55,711 bases of DNA from Bradyrhizobium sp. WSM1743 (GCF_000473065.1 NZ_AXAZ01000059.1:1-55711); one strand, 5' to 3'. Counted from the first letter of the stretch, positions 41,703 to 50,230 are shown. Numbers and translations are program-made. The notes: generated by a model from the letters alone, not told the origin.

Positions 41703-42719
41703 ATGAGGAAAGCCTGTCTGGCCTTGCTGCTGGCAGCAAGCGTGAGCCCAGCGTTCGCGCAGGACAAGACCTTCGATCTGAAGGTCTCGCACTGGGTGCC
41801 GGCGTCGCACCCGCTGCAGAAATCGCTGGAAGATTGGGTGGCCGCGGTGAACAAGGATTCCGGCGGCACCATTACCGGCAAGGTGTTCCCGGCCCAGCAG
41901 CTCGGCAAGGCGTTCGACCATTACGATATGGCGCGCGACGGCATCGCCGACGTCACCTACGTCAATCCCGGCTACCAGCCCGGCCGCTTCCCGATCATCG
42001 GCGCCGGGGAATTGCCGTTCCTGATCTCGGACGCCAAGGGCGGCTCGATGGGGCTGGATGCCTGGTATCGCAAATATGCCGAGAAGGAGATGAAGGACGT
42101 CAAATACTGCCTCGCCTTCGTCCACTCGCCCTCCTCGTTCCATTCCCGCACCAAGAAGATCGTCAACCCTGAGGATGTGAAGGGCATGAAGATCCGCCCC
42201 GCCCACGCCACCATGGCGAACTTCGTCACCTCGCTCGGTGGCACCAACGTGCAGTCCTCGGCGCCTGAGGTGCGCGACATCATCGAGCGCGGCGTCGCCG
42301 ACGGCGTCACCTTCCCGTGGGGCTCTCTCGTGCTGTTCGGCATCGACAAGGTGACCAAATACGACATGGAAGCGCCGCTCTACACCACGACTTTCGTGTT
42401 CGTGATCAACAAGGACAAGTACAAGGCGATGTCCGACAAGCAGAAGGCCGCGATCGACAAGAACTGCTCGGTCGAGATGGCGGGCGCGGTCGGTGAGCAT
42501 TGGGGCAAGTTCGAGGATGCCGGCATCGACAAGGTGAAGGCTGAATCCGGCCACGAGGTCTACAAGCTGACGGCCGAGCAGACCGCCGCCTGGAAGAAGG
42601 CCGCCGAGCCGCTGGTCAAGACCTGGGGCGACGGCGCCAAGAAGGCCGGCGCCGATCCGGACGCGGCGCTGGCTGATGTGAAGGCCTCGCTGAAGAAGTA
42701 CAACGCGCTGGCGGAGTGA
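41703..42719 (+). CDS. TRAP transporter substrate-binding protein (DctP family; TarP-like by context)
   Basis: A 338-residue periplasmic receptor; signal peptide MRKACLALLLAASVSPAFAQ, then DKTFDLKVSHWVPASHPLQK. It has the DctP features GGTITGKVFPAQQLGKAFDH and MKIRPAHATMANFVTSLGGT, with the conserved substrate-binding arginine in KIRP. In R. palustris a TRAP system, TarPQM, next to the p-coumarate genes takes up aromatic acids; position and neighbours argue for the same role. ATG 41703 directly follows an in-frame GTG at 41700. A palindrome separates it from the membrane subunits. Confidence 0.9.
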   Translation: MRKACLALLLAASVSPAFAQDKTFDLKVSHWVPASHPLQKSLEDWVAAVNKDSGGTITGKVFPAQQLGKAFDHYDMARDGIADVTYVNPGYQPGRFPIIGAGELPFLISDAKGGSMGLDAWYRKYAEKEMKDVKYCLAFVHSPSSFHSRTKKIVNPEDVKGMKIRPAHATMANFVTSLGGTNVQSSAPEVRDIIERGVADGVTFPWGSLVLFGIDKVTKYDMEAPLYTTTFVFVINKDKYKAMSDKQKAAIDKNCSVEMAGAVGEHWGKFEDAGIDKVKAESGHEVYKLTAEQTAAWKKAAEPLVKTWGDGAKKAGADPDAALADVKASLKKYNALAE

Positions 42720-42746
42720 CCTGAACTGCGGCCGCGCACTCGCTGC

Positions 42747-42867
42747 ACCTCTCCCGCTTGCGGGAGAGGTCGGCGCGTAGCGCCGGGTGAGGGCTCTCTC
42801 CTCTAGGGGGTCCTCGATTGTGGAAGCACCCTCTCCCCAGCCCTCCCCCGCAAGCGGGGGAGGGAGC
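42747..42867. repeat. Palindromic element (family B) inside the TRAP operon
   Basis: ACCTCTCCCGCTTGCGGGAG at the left, CGGGTGAGGG inside, and CTCCCCCGCAAGCGGGGGAG at the right. It lies between the receptor gene and the DctQ gene. A stable hairpin here could leave more receptor than membrane-subunit mRNA. Confidence 0.8.
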
Positions 42868-42920
42868 GCAGCACCGTCGTGGATGCAACTCGTACTTATC
42901 TTGAACAGGATCAACGTCCC

Positions 42921-43430
42921 ATGAAGCGCGCCTGGATGGATCGCGTGATCGACTCGATCGAATGGATCGCGGCCGGCTTCGTCGGCCTCGTCGCGCTCGA
43001 CATCTTCCTGTCGGTGCTCTTACGCAACACGCTGAACTATTCGATCCCTGACAGTTTCGACATCGGCCGCATGCTGCTCGGCATCCTCATTTTCTGGGGC
43101 ATCGCGGCGACCTCCTATCGCGGCACCCACATCACCGTCGACCTCGTCTGGGGCAATGTCGAACCGCGCTACCAGCGCTGGATCGACGTGTTCGCGACGC
43201 TGGTGTTGCTGTTCGTCGTGACCGTGCAGACCTGGACGTTGTTCGACAAGGTGCGCGGCACCTACAACGACAACGTCCAGACCTTCGACATGCACATGCC
43301 GACCTGGCCGTTCTTCGCGATCGCCTGGATCGGCGACGTCTCCGCCGTGCTGCTGATCGCGATCCGCACCTACCGGCTGATCTTCCATCCCGAAGAGATG
43401 CACGACCCCAAGATCAAGGCGACGGAGTAA
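42921..43430 (+). CDS. TRAP transporter small permease (DctQ family)
   Basis: A 169-residue four-helix membrane protein, MKRAWMDRVIDSIEWIAAGF at the start, with IPDSFDIGRMLLGILIFWGI and YRGTHITVDLVW in the core, the usual DctQ pattern. ATG 42921 is preferred to an upstream GTG at 42879, which lies at the end of the repeat. It ends 2 bases before the DctM gene. Confidence 0.9.
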   Translation: MKRAWMDRVIDSIEWIAAGFVGLVALDIFLSVLLRNTLNYSIPDSFDIGRMLLGILIFWGIAATSYRGTHITVDLVWGNVEPRYQRWIDVFATLVLLFVVTVQTWTLFDKVRGTYNDNVQTFDMHMPTWPFFAIAWIGDVSAVLLIAIRTYRLIFHPEEMHDPKIKATE

Positions 43431-43432
43431 CC

Positions 43433-44752
43433 ATGAGCACCGATGCCGTCGCCGTTATCGGCTTCGTTTCCCTGTTTGTCCTGATGCTGCTGCGCGTGCC
43501 CGTCGGGATGGCCATGGGCCTCGTCGGCGTCTCCGGCTTCTCCTATCTGGTCGGCGCGACGCCGGCGCTAAAACTGGTCGGCCAGACCTCGATGCGGACG
43601 GTGACCGACTACACCTTCGGCGTCATCCCGATGTTCCTGCTGATGGGCTCGTTCGTGTCCAATTCCGGCATGAGCCAGGAGCTGTTCCGCGCCGCCAACG
43701 GTTTCGTCGGCCATTTGCGCGGCGGGCTCGGCATTGCCACTGTCGGTGCCTGCGGCGGTTTCGCCGCGATCTGCGGCTCGTCGGTCGCGACGGCCGCGAC
43801 CTTCTCCGCGGTCGCCTATCCCGAGATGCGGCGCTTCGGCTACCCGCAGTCCTTTGCCACCGGCGTGATCGCGGCCGGCGGCACGCTGGGCGCGATGCTG
43901 CCGCCATCCACTGTTCTTGCGGTGTACGGCATCATCACCGAGCAGGACATCGGAAAGCTGTTCATCGCCGGCATCATCCCGGGCCTGCTCGCGATGACCA
44001 TGTACATGATCACGATCTTCCTGATCGGTTATTTCCGCCCCGACTTCCTGCCCAAGGGCAAGGTGACACCGTGGCGCGAGCGCTTTGCCGGCCTAAAGGA
44101 GATCTGGGCGCCGGTGCTGCTCTTCGTGTTCGTCATCGGCGGCCTCTACGGCCTGCCGTTCCTGCCGCGCTTCACCCCGACGGAAGCCGGCGGAGTCGGC
44201 GCCACCGGCGCCTTCATCATCGGCGTGCTGACCGGCCGGCTCGACCGCGAGAAGGTGCTGGCCTCGCTGCTGCAGGCGACGCGCACCGCGGCTGCGGTCT
44301 TCACCGTGCTGATCGGCGCGCTGATCTTCGGCTATTTCCTGACGGTGACGCAGACGCCGCAGAAGGTGACGGAATTCCTCACCGGCCTCGGCCTCGGGCC
44401 CTACGGCGTGCTGGCGCTGATCATGGTGATGTATCTCGTGCTCGGCTGCCTCATGGACGCCATGGCGATGATCATCCTGACCGTGCCGATCATCTTCCCC
44501 GTCATCATGCATCTCGGCTTCGACCCGATCTGGTTCGGCGTCATCATCGTGATGACGGTCGAGCTCGGCCTGATCCATCCGCCGGTCGGCATGAACGTCT
44601 TTGTCATCAAGAGCGTGGTGAAGGACGTGTCGTTCTCCACCATCTTCAAGGGCGTGATCCCGTTCGTGGCGACAGACCTCGTGCGTCTGGTGATTTTGAT
44701 CGCCTTCCCGCTGCTGGCGACATGGCTGCCGACACGCATGATGGCGCATTAG
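43433..44752 (+). CDS. TRAP transporter large permease (DctM family)
   Basis: A 439-residue sodium-coupled translocation subunit with about 12 membrane segments. Marks: FGVIPMFLLMGSFVSNSGMS, GACGGFAAICGSSVATAATF, GGTLGAMLPPSTVLAVYGI and ELGLIHPPVGMNVFVIKS. Normal length. It forms the tripartite importer with the two genes before it. Confidence 0.93.
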   Translation: MSTDAVAVIGFVSLFVLMLLRVPVGMAMGLVGVSGFSYLVGATPALKLVGQTSMRTVTDYTFGVIPMFLLMGSFVSNSGMSQELFRAANGFVGHLRGGLGIATVGACGGFAAICGSSVATAATFSAVAYPEMRRFGYPQSFATGVIAAGGTLGAMLPPSTVLAVYGIITEQDIGKLFIAGIIPGLLAMTMYMITIFLIGYFRPDFLPKGKVTPWRERFAGLKEIWAPVLLFVFVIGGLYGLPFLPRFTPTEAGGVGATGAFIIGVLTGRLDREKVLASLLQATRTAAAVFTVLIGALIFGYFLTVTQTPQKVTEFLTGLGLGPYGVLALIMVMYLVLGCLMDAMAMIILTVPIIFPVIMHLGFDPIWFGVIIVMTVELGLIHPPVGMNVFVIKSVVKDVSFSTIFKGVIPFVATDLVRLVILIAFPLLATWLPTRMMAH

Positions 44753-44771
44753 CTGATCGAAGATCGCCACT

Positions 44772-44943
44772 GACCCTCCCCTGGAGGGGTGCCCTGGAGA
44801 GAGAGGGTCGATGCGCATGCAGCGCAGCGGAATGCGCAGCGGGGTGGGGTGATCTCACCGCAACACCGCTGCCGTTGAGGGACTGTCACCCCGCCCCGCT
44901 CGCGCTGAAGCGCGAGCGACCCGCCCCCTCAAGGGGCGGGTGA
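44772..44943. repeat. Composite palindromic element (family A)
   Basis: GACCCTCCCCTGGAGGGG at the left, GGGGTGGGGTGATCTCACC inside, GTCACCCCGCCCCGCTCGCG, then CCCCCTCAAGGGGCGGGTGA at the right. Same design as 6651-6846. It fills the gap between the TRAP and hydratase operons. Confidence 0.75.
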
Positions 44944-44947
44944 CGCC

Positions 44948-44985
44948 TTGACACCCCCAAAATTCGTTATACAACATAACTATTC
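44948..44985 (+). promoter_or_regulatory. Promoter of the hydratase-fcs operon with shared operator motif, site 2
   Basis: TTGACA at 44948-44953 is a consensus -35. The operator CGTTATACAACATAACTATT starts at 44965, overlapping the expected -10, and contains GTTAT-ACAAC-ATAAC symmetry. It ends 15 bases before the ATG. It matches the pobA site at 41501-41521. Confidence 0.55.
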
Positions 44986-44999
44986 TGACAAGGACGCAA

Positions 45000-45809
45000 A
45001 TGACACAGGGAAACGCCGAGACCGCGAACGCGGGCACCTCCGGGCTTTTGAGGATCGAGCGGGCGGACCGGGTTCTGACCGTGGGTCTGAACCGGCCGGC
45101 CAAGCGCAATGCGCTCAATGACGGCATCATCCTGGAAATCGGCGAGTGCTTTGCCTCCCTGCCCGAGGACATCGGCGCGGTCGTCATCCACGGCATCGGC
45201 GACCATTTCTCCAGTGGTCTCGACCTCTCCGAACTGACCGAGCACGACGCCACCGGCGGGCTTCTCCATTCCCAGATGTGGCACCGGGTGTTCGACCGCA
45301 TCCAGTACAGCCGGGTGCCTGTCATCGCGGCGCTCAGGGGCGCGGTGATCGGCGGCGGGCTGGAGCTCGCCTGCGCAGCGCATATCCGCGTCGCCGAGCC
45401 CTCGACCTATTTCGCTCTGCCGGAGGGGCAGCGCGGCATCTTCGTCGGCGGCGGCGGCTCGGTGCGGCTGCCGCGGCTGATCGGCGTCGCCCGGATGATG
45501 GACATGATGCTGACGGGGCGCGTCTACAGCGCGACCGAAGGCGCGTCCTACGGCTTCGCGCAATACCTGACGGAGGCCGGCAACGGGCTCGGCAAGGCGC
45601 TGGAGCTTGCGACCAAGGTGGCCTCCAACGCGCCGCTGACGAACTTTGCCGTGCTCCAGGCGTTGCCGATGATCGCGGAGGCCAATCCGCAGACCGGCCT
45701 CTTGATGGAATCGCTGATGGCCACCGTGGCGCAGAGCGACAAGGAGGCAAAACGCAGGATCCGCGAATTCCTCGAGCACAAGACCGCAAAGGTAAAGCCG
45801 AAGTCATGA
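45000..45809 (+). CDS. Enoyl-CoA hydratase/isomerase (hydroxycinnamoyl-CoA hydratase candidate)
   Basis: A 269-residue crotonase. It has LTVGLNRPAKRNALNDGII, DHFSSGLDLSEL, and AALRGAVIGGGLELACAAHI (oxyanion hole) followed by FALPEGQRGIFVGGGGSVRL, where the acidic residue corresponds to one catalytic glutamate. The GAxxGGG-type motif is intact. First gene of the operon with fcs, so it likely hydrates p-coumaroyl- or feruloyl-CoA. The well-known retro-aldol hydratase-lyase (Ech) is a different subgroup by eye, so I do not call it a lyase. ATG 45000; it overlaps fcs by 4 bases. Confidence 0.85.
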   Translation: MTQGNAETANAGTSGLLRIERADRVLTVGLNRPAKRNALNDGIILEIGECFASLPEDIGAVVIHGIGDHFSSGLDLSELTEHDATGGLLHSQMWHRVFDRIQYSRVPVIAALRGAVIGGGLELACAAHIRVAEPSTYFALPEGQRGIFVGGGGSVRLPRLIGVARMMDMMLTGRVYSATEGASYGFAQYLTEAGNGLGKALELATKVASNAPLTNFAVLQALPMIAEANPQTGLLMESLMATVAQSDKEAKRRIREFLEHKTAKVKPKS

Positions 45810-47689
45810 GCGCGCAGCCGTCCTCTTCCAGCACGGAGCGCGGCGCGAGCACTTTCCCGCTGCGGCCCATTTCGTTCGGCGATCCCGTCGTCAACGTCGA
45901 GCGTCGCGACGACGGCACGATCTATCTCAGGCCCAAGCAGCCGCTCGGCGACTATCCGGTCCGCATCACCGACCGCCTGCATCATTGGGCGACGACCACG
46001 CCGGACCACGTCTTCATGGCCGAGCGTGAAGACGGCCGCGGCTGGCGCAAGATCACCTACGCCGAGCTGCTCACCGCGAGCCGGCACATTGCCTCCGCAT
46101 TGATCCAGCGCGGCCTGTCGGCGGAGCGGCCGGTCGTCATCCTCTCCGGTAACTCGATCGACCACGCCCTGCTCGCCTTCGGCGCGTTCTATGCCGGCAT
46201 TCCGTTCTGCCCGGTGTCGCCGGCCTATTCGCTGGTGTCGAAGGACTACGGCAAGCTGTCTTACCTGATGAAGCTGCTAACGCCGGGCCTGGTCTTCGCT
46301 GAGGACGCCGATAAGTTCGCCGACGCGCTTGCGGCCAATGTCTCGCTCGGCACCGAGATCGCGGCATCCTACGGCAGCGTGCCGGGCCGCGACGTCACCC
46401 TGCTCGCCGACCTCATGGCGACGCCGCTCCGCGGCGATCTCGACGCCGTGCATGAAAAGATCGGCCCCGACACGATCGCGAAATTCCTGCTGACGTCCGG
46501 ATCGACCGGCAACCCGAAGGCCGTCATCAACACCCAGCGCATGATCTGCGCCAACCAGGTGATGCTGCGCGAGACGCTCGCTTTCCTCAAGGACGAGCCG
46601 CCCGTCATTATCGACTGGCTGCCGTGGAACCACACCTTCGGCGGCAACCACAATATCGGGCTGACGCTCTACAATGGCGGCTCGATGTATCTGGACGCCG
46701 GCAAGCCGGTGCCCGGCGGCATCGAGGAGACCGTGCGCAATCTCCAGGAGATCTCGCCGACGGTCTATTTCAACGTGCCCAAGGGCTACGAGTCGCTGCT
46801 GCCTTATTTGCGCGACGACCAGGGCCTGCGCGCAAAGTTCTTCGATCGGCTGCATGCGATGTTCTTCTCGGGCGCGGCGCTGTCGCCGTTCGTCTGGAAC
46901 AGTCTCGACGAGCTCGCGGTGAAGGAGAAGGGCTATCGCGTGCCGATGCTGACGGGCCTCGGTGCCACCGAGACCGCACCGTTCTTCATGTCGGTCAATC
47001 CGCGCACCAGCCGCTCGGGCCATGTCGGCCTGCCCGTCTCCGGCAATGACGCCAAGCTGGTGCCGAACAACGGCAAGCTGGAGGTCCGCGCCAAGGGGCC
47101 GAACGTGATGCCCGGCTACTGGCGCCAGCCCGACATCACCGCAAAATCCTTCGACGAGGAAGGATTCTACAAGATGGGCGACGCGCTCAAGCCCGCCGAT
47201 CCCGATGATCTCAACGCCGGCTTCGATTTCGATGGCCGCGTCAGCGAGGACTTCAAGCTCGCCAGCGGCACCTGGGTCAGCGTCGGCCCCTTGCGCGCGC
47301 GCCTCATCGCGGCCTGCGCGCCCTTGGTGCGCGACGTCGTCATCGCCGGCATCAACCGCGACGAGATCTCCGCGCTGGTCGTGCTCGACCTCGACGGCTG
47401 CCGCCTGATCAACCCGACGTTGCCGCCCGACGATCTCGTCGTCGCGACACGAGACCGGCTGGTGCGCGAGGCTTTTCGCGAGCGCCTGACCCAGTTCCTC
47501 GCTTCGGCCACGGGATCCTCGACGCGGATCACGCGCGCGATCCTGATGGACACGCCGCTCTCGATCGACAAGGGCGAGGTCACCGACAAGGGCTCGATCA
47601 ACCAGCGTGCGGTGCTGGAGCATCGCGGCGAGCTGATCGAGGAGCTCTACGCTGCCAATCCATCGAACCGTGTGATATCGGTCGGCTAG
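45806..47689 (+). CDS. fcs: Feruloyl-CoA / p-coumaroyl-CoA synthetase
   Basis: A 627-residue ANL ligase activating hydroxycinnamic acids to CoA thioesters. It starts with the family's long N-terminus (FGDPVVNVERRDDGTIYLRP) and has FLLTSGSTGNPKAVINTQ near residue 228 (AMP motif), DWLPWNHTFGGNHNIGLTLY and TGLGATETAPFF. Near the C-terminus DKGEVTDKGSINQRAVLEHR carries the lysine that is distinctive for Fcs. ATG 45806 lies in the upstream stop (ATGA). The product would feed the hydratase before and the SDR after it. Confidence 0.92.
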   Translation: MSAQPSSSSTERGASTFPLRPISFGDPVVNVERRDDGTIYLRPKQPLGDYPVRITDRLHHWATTTPDHVFMAEREDGRGWRKITYAELLTASRHIASALIQRGLSAERPVVILSGNSIDHALLAFGAFYAGIPFCPVSPAYSLVSKDYGKLSYLMKLLTPGLVFAEDADKFADALAANVSLGTEIAASYGSVPGRDVTLLADLMATPLRGDLDAVHEKIGPDTIAKFLLTSGSTGNPKAVINTQRMICANQVMLRETLAFLKDEPPVIIDWLPWNHTFGGNHNIGLTLYNGGSMYLDAGKPVPGGIEETVRNLQEISPTVYFNVPKGYESLLPYLRDDQGLRAKFFDRLHAMFFSGAALSPFVWNSLDELAVKEKGYRVPMLTGLGATETAPFFMSVNPRTSRSGHVGLPVSGNDAKLVPNNGKLEVRAKGPNVMPGYWRQPDITAKSFDEEGFYKMGDALKPADPDDLNAGFDFDGRVSEDFKLASGTWVSVGPLRARLIAACAPLVRDVVIAGINRDEISALVVLDLDGCRLINPTLPPDDLVVATRDRLVREAFRERLTQFLASATGSSTRITRAILMDTPLSIDKGEVTDKGSINQRAVLEHRGELIEELYAANPSNRVISVG

Positions 47690-47714
47690 AAAATCATCGC
47701 CACAGGAGAACGCC

Positions 47715-48476
47715 ATGTTGTTGAAGGATCAGGCAGCCATCGTCACCGGCGGCGCATCGGGACTGGGCGCTGCCACCGCGCGGAAACTGGCGGCGCAGGG
47801 CGCCAAGGTCGCGGTGTGCGATCTCAATGCCAAGCTTGCTGAAACGGTTGCCGCCGAGATCAAGGGCGTCGCCGTGACCTGCGACGTCTCCGACGCCGCG
47901 TCCGCTGAAGCTGCGATCGCGCAAGCCACCAAGGCCCATGGCCCGGCGCGCGTGCTGGTCAATTGCGCCGGCATCGGCGTTGCCAAGCGCGTGGTCGGCC
48001 GCGACGGCCCGATGGCGCTTTCCGATTTCGATAAGGTGATCAAGGTCAACCTGATCGGCACCTTCAACATGCTGCGCCTGGCCGCGGCCGAGATGTCCAA
48101 GCTCGAGCCGCAGGCGACCGGCGAGCGCGGCGTCATCATCAACACGGCCTCTGTCGCCGCCTATGACGGCCAGATCGGCCAGTCCGCCTATTCGGCCTCC
48201 AAGGGCGGCATCGTCGGCATGACGCTGCCGATCGCGCGCGAGCTCGCGCACTTCGGCGTCCGCGTGCTGACGATTGCGCCGGGCCTGTTCCTGACCCCGC
48301 TGCTCGCCAATCTGCCGCAGGAAGCCCAGGACTCGCTCGCCGCCGCGATCCCCTTCCCGCGCCGGCTCGGCAATGCCGACGAGTTCGCCGCGCTCGCGCT
48401 GCACATCGTCGAGAACGCCTACCTGAACGGCGAAGTGGTGCGCCTCGACGGCTCGCTGCGCATGGCGCCGAAGTAA
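47715..48476 (+). CDS. SDR-family 3-hydroxyacyl-CoA dehydrogenase-like enzyme
   Basis: A 253-residue classical SDR of the HSD10 (type II 3-hydroxyacyl-CoA dehydrogenase) group: VTGGASGLGAATARKLAAQG, CAGIGVAKRVVG, NTASVAAYDGQIGQSAYSAS with YxxxK, and GLFLTPLLANLP. It lies 25 bases after fcs. In Agrobacterium fabrum an SDR next to fcs is proposed to oxidise the hydroxyphenyl-hydroxypropionyl-CoA intermediate of a beta-oxidative ferulate route. By analogy this would be the same step (inference). Confidence 0.87.
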   Translation: MLLKDQAAIVTGGASGLGAATARKLAAQGAKVAVCDLNAKLAETVAAEIKGVAVTCDVSDAASAEAAIAQATKAHGPARVLVNCAGIGVAKRVVGRDGPMALSDFDKVIKVNLIGTFNMLRLAAAEMSKLEPQATGERGVIINTASVAAYDGQIGQSAYSASKGGIVGMTLPIARELAHFGVRVLTIAPGLFLTPLLANLPQEAQDSLAAAIPFPRRLGNADEFAALALHIVENAYLNGEVVRLDGSLRMAPK

Positions 48477-48486
48477 GGCGCCGCGC

Positions 48487-48906
48487 ATGTTCGTGAACCG
48501 GCGCGAGGTCCAGATCCAGTGGGGTGATTGCGACCCCGCCAACATCGTCTACTATCCGCGCTATTTCGCGATGTTCGACGATTCGACCTCGACCCTGTTC
48601 GAGGTCGCCGGATTCTCCAAGCAGGATCTGGTCCGCAAATACGGCCTGGTGGGCATTCCCATGGTCGACACGCGGGCCAAGTTCTACATCCCCTCGACCT
48701 ATGGCGACTGGATCACCATTGAAACCAGAATCGAGAGCATCAAGCGCTCGAGCTTCGAGGTGAAGCACAATGTCTACAAGGGCGAGGCACTGGCGATCGA
48801 GGGGTTCGAGACCCGCGTTCTAGTCGGCCGCGACCCTGATAACCCCGACAAGCTAAAATCGGCACCGTTTCCGCCGGAAATGGTCGCCAAATTCACGGGA
48901 AGCTAA
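48487..48906 (+). CDS. 4-Hydroxybenzoyl-CoA thioesterase-like protein
   Basis: A 139-residue 4HBT-fold thioesterase. IQWGDCDPANIVYYPRYF carries the catalytic aspartate (Asp16) in the same place as Asp17 of the Pseudomonas 4-hydroxybenzoyl-CoA thioesterase. VKHNVYKGEALAIEGFETRV is the later strand. It lies 10 bases after the SDR. It would release 4-hydroxybenzoate for PobA. ATG 48487. Confidence 0.88.
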   Translation: MFVNRREVQIQWGDCDPANIVYYPRYFAMFDDSTSTLFEVAGFSKQDLVRKYGLVGIPMVDTRAKFYIPSTYGDWITIETRIESIKRSSFEVKHNVYKGEALAIEGFETRVLVGRDPDNPDKLKSAPFPPEMVAKFTGS

Positions 48907-48926
48907 ATCGCCGCATCACCAAAAGA

Positions 48927-48945
48927 GGGGGCTGAATTACCCCCC
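48927..48945 (+). other. Intercistronic hairpin before the receptor gene
   Basis: GGGGG (48927-48931), loop CTGAATTA, CCCCCC (48940-48945), then GATTTCTGCTTTC. Without a clean T-run it is probably an mRNA-processing or partial termination signal between the thioesterase and receptor genes. Confidence 0.4.
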
Positions 48946-48984
48946 GATTTCTGCTTTCAAAGAAAGACGTCAAGGGAGGAATAG

Positions 48985-50136
48985 ATGAAACGCTTTTATT
49001 TGACCGCTGCCATCACCGCGGCGGCACTTGCCCTGCCGGCCCTGCCCGCGCTGGCCCAGACCAGTGAGATCACCATCGGCATCACCACCACCACGACCGG
49101 CCCGGGCGCCGCGCTCGGCATACCCGAGCGCAACGCGCTGGAATTCGTGCCAAAGGAGATCGGCGGCGTGCCGCTGAAGGTGATCGTGCTCGACGACGGC
49201 GGCGATCCCACCACCGCGACCACCAACGCCCGCCGCTTCGTCACCGAATCCAAGGCCGACATCATCATGGGCTCGGCGCTGACGCCGCCGACGATCGCGG
49301 TCTCCAACGTCGCCAACGAGGCTGGCATTCCGCACTTTGGTCTTGCGCCCTTCCCGATCACGCCGGAACGCATGAAGTGGTCGGTCGCGATGCCGCAGCC
49401 GATTCCGATCGTGGGCAAGGTGCTGTACGATCACATGAAGGCCAAGGGCGTGAAGACGCTCGGCTATATCGGCTATTCGGATTCGTACGGCGACCTCTGG
49501 TTCAACGACCTCAAGGCGCAGGCTGTGCCGATGGGCATGACCATCGTCGACGAGGAACGCTTCGCCCGTCCTGACACCTCGGTGACCGGACAGGTGCTGA
49601 AGCTCGTCGCCGCCAATCCCGACGCCATCCTGGTCGGCGCCTCCGGCACCGCGGCAGCGCTGCCGCAGACCGAGCTGCGCGAGCGCGGCTATCAGGGCCT
49701 GATCTACCAGACTCATGGCGCGGCCAGCATGGACTTCATCCGCATCGCCGGCAAAGCGGCCGAGGGCGTGCTGATGGCCTCGGGCCCCGTGATGGACCCC
49801 GAGGACCAGCCGGACGAGGCTGCCACTAAAAAGCCGGGCCTCGCGCTGAACTCGGCCTATGAAGCCAAATACGGTCCGAACAGCCGCAGCCAGTTCGCCG
49901 GCCACTCCTACGATGCGTTCGAGATCCTCAAGCGCATCATCCCGACCGCGCTGAAGACCGCAAAACCCGGCACGCCGGAATTCCGCGAAGCGATCCGCCA
50001 GGCGCTGCTCTCGGAGAAGGAGCTGGCGGCGAGCCAGGGCGTCTACAACTTCACCGAAAAGGACCGTTACGGCCTCGATGAGCGCTCGCGCATCCTGCTC
50101 ACGGTGAAGAACGGCAAGTACTCGCTCGTGAAGTAG
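48985..50136 (+). CDS. ABC substrate-binding protein for aromatic acids (CouP-like by context)
   Basis: A 383-residue Peripla_BP_6 receptor. The signal peptide MKRFYLTAAITAAALALPAL... ends PALAQ, then TSEITIGITTTTTGPGAALG. It contains VIVLDDGGDPTTATTNARRF, NPDAILVGASGTAAALPQTE and YQTHGAASMDFIRIAG, a pattern distinct from the four receptors at 26-31 kb. It is the last gene of the hydroxycinnamate operon and the probable receptor for the orphan permease-ATPase set at 33956-37501. A Shine-Dalgarno AGGGAGG precedes ATG 48985; a clean terminator follows. Confidence 0.9.
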   Translation: MKRFYLTAAITAAALALPALPALAQTSEITIGITTTTTGPGAALGIPERNALEFVPKEIGGVPLKVIVLDDGGDPTTATTNARRFVTESKADIIMGSALTPPTIAVSNVANEAGIPHFGLAPFPITPERMKWSVAMPQPIPIVGKVLYDHMKAKGVKTLGYIGYSDSYGDLWFNDLKAQAVPMGMTIVDEERFARPDTSVTGQVLKLVAANPDAILVGASGTAAALPQTELRERGYQGLIYQTHGAASMDFIRIAGKAAEGVLMASGPVMDPEDQPDEAATKKPGLALNSAYEAKYGPNSRSQFAGHSYDAFEILKRIIPTALKTAKPGTPEFREAIRQALLSEKELAASQGVYNFTEKDRYGLDERSRILLTVKNGKYSLVK

Positions 50137-50162
50137 GCAGAGCGAAGATTTGAGACGACGAG

Positions 50163-50189
50163 AGCCGGCCCGATGGGCCGGCTTTTTTG
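50163..50189 (+). terminator. Intrinsic terminator of the hydroxycinnamate operon
   Basis: AGCCGGCCC (50163-50171), loop GAT, GGGCCGGCT (50175-50183), then TTTTT. Confidence 0.92.
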
Positions 50190-50230
50190 TTTGGTTAATG
50201 GAGTGAGCTGCGGCTCCGGCGCCGGTGCGC

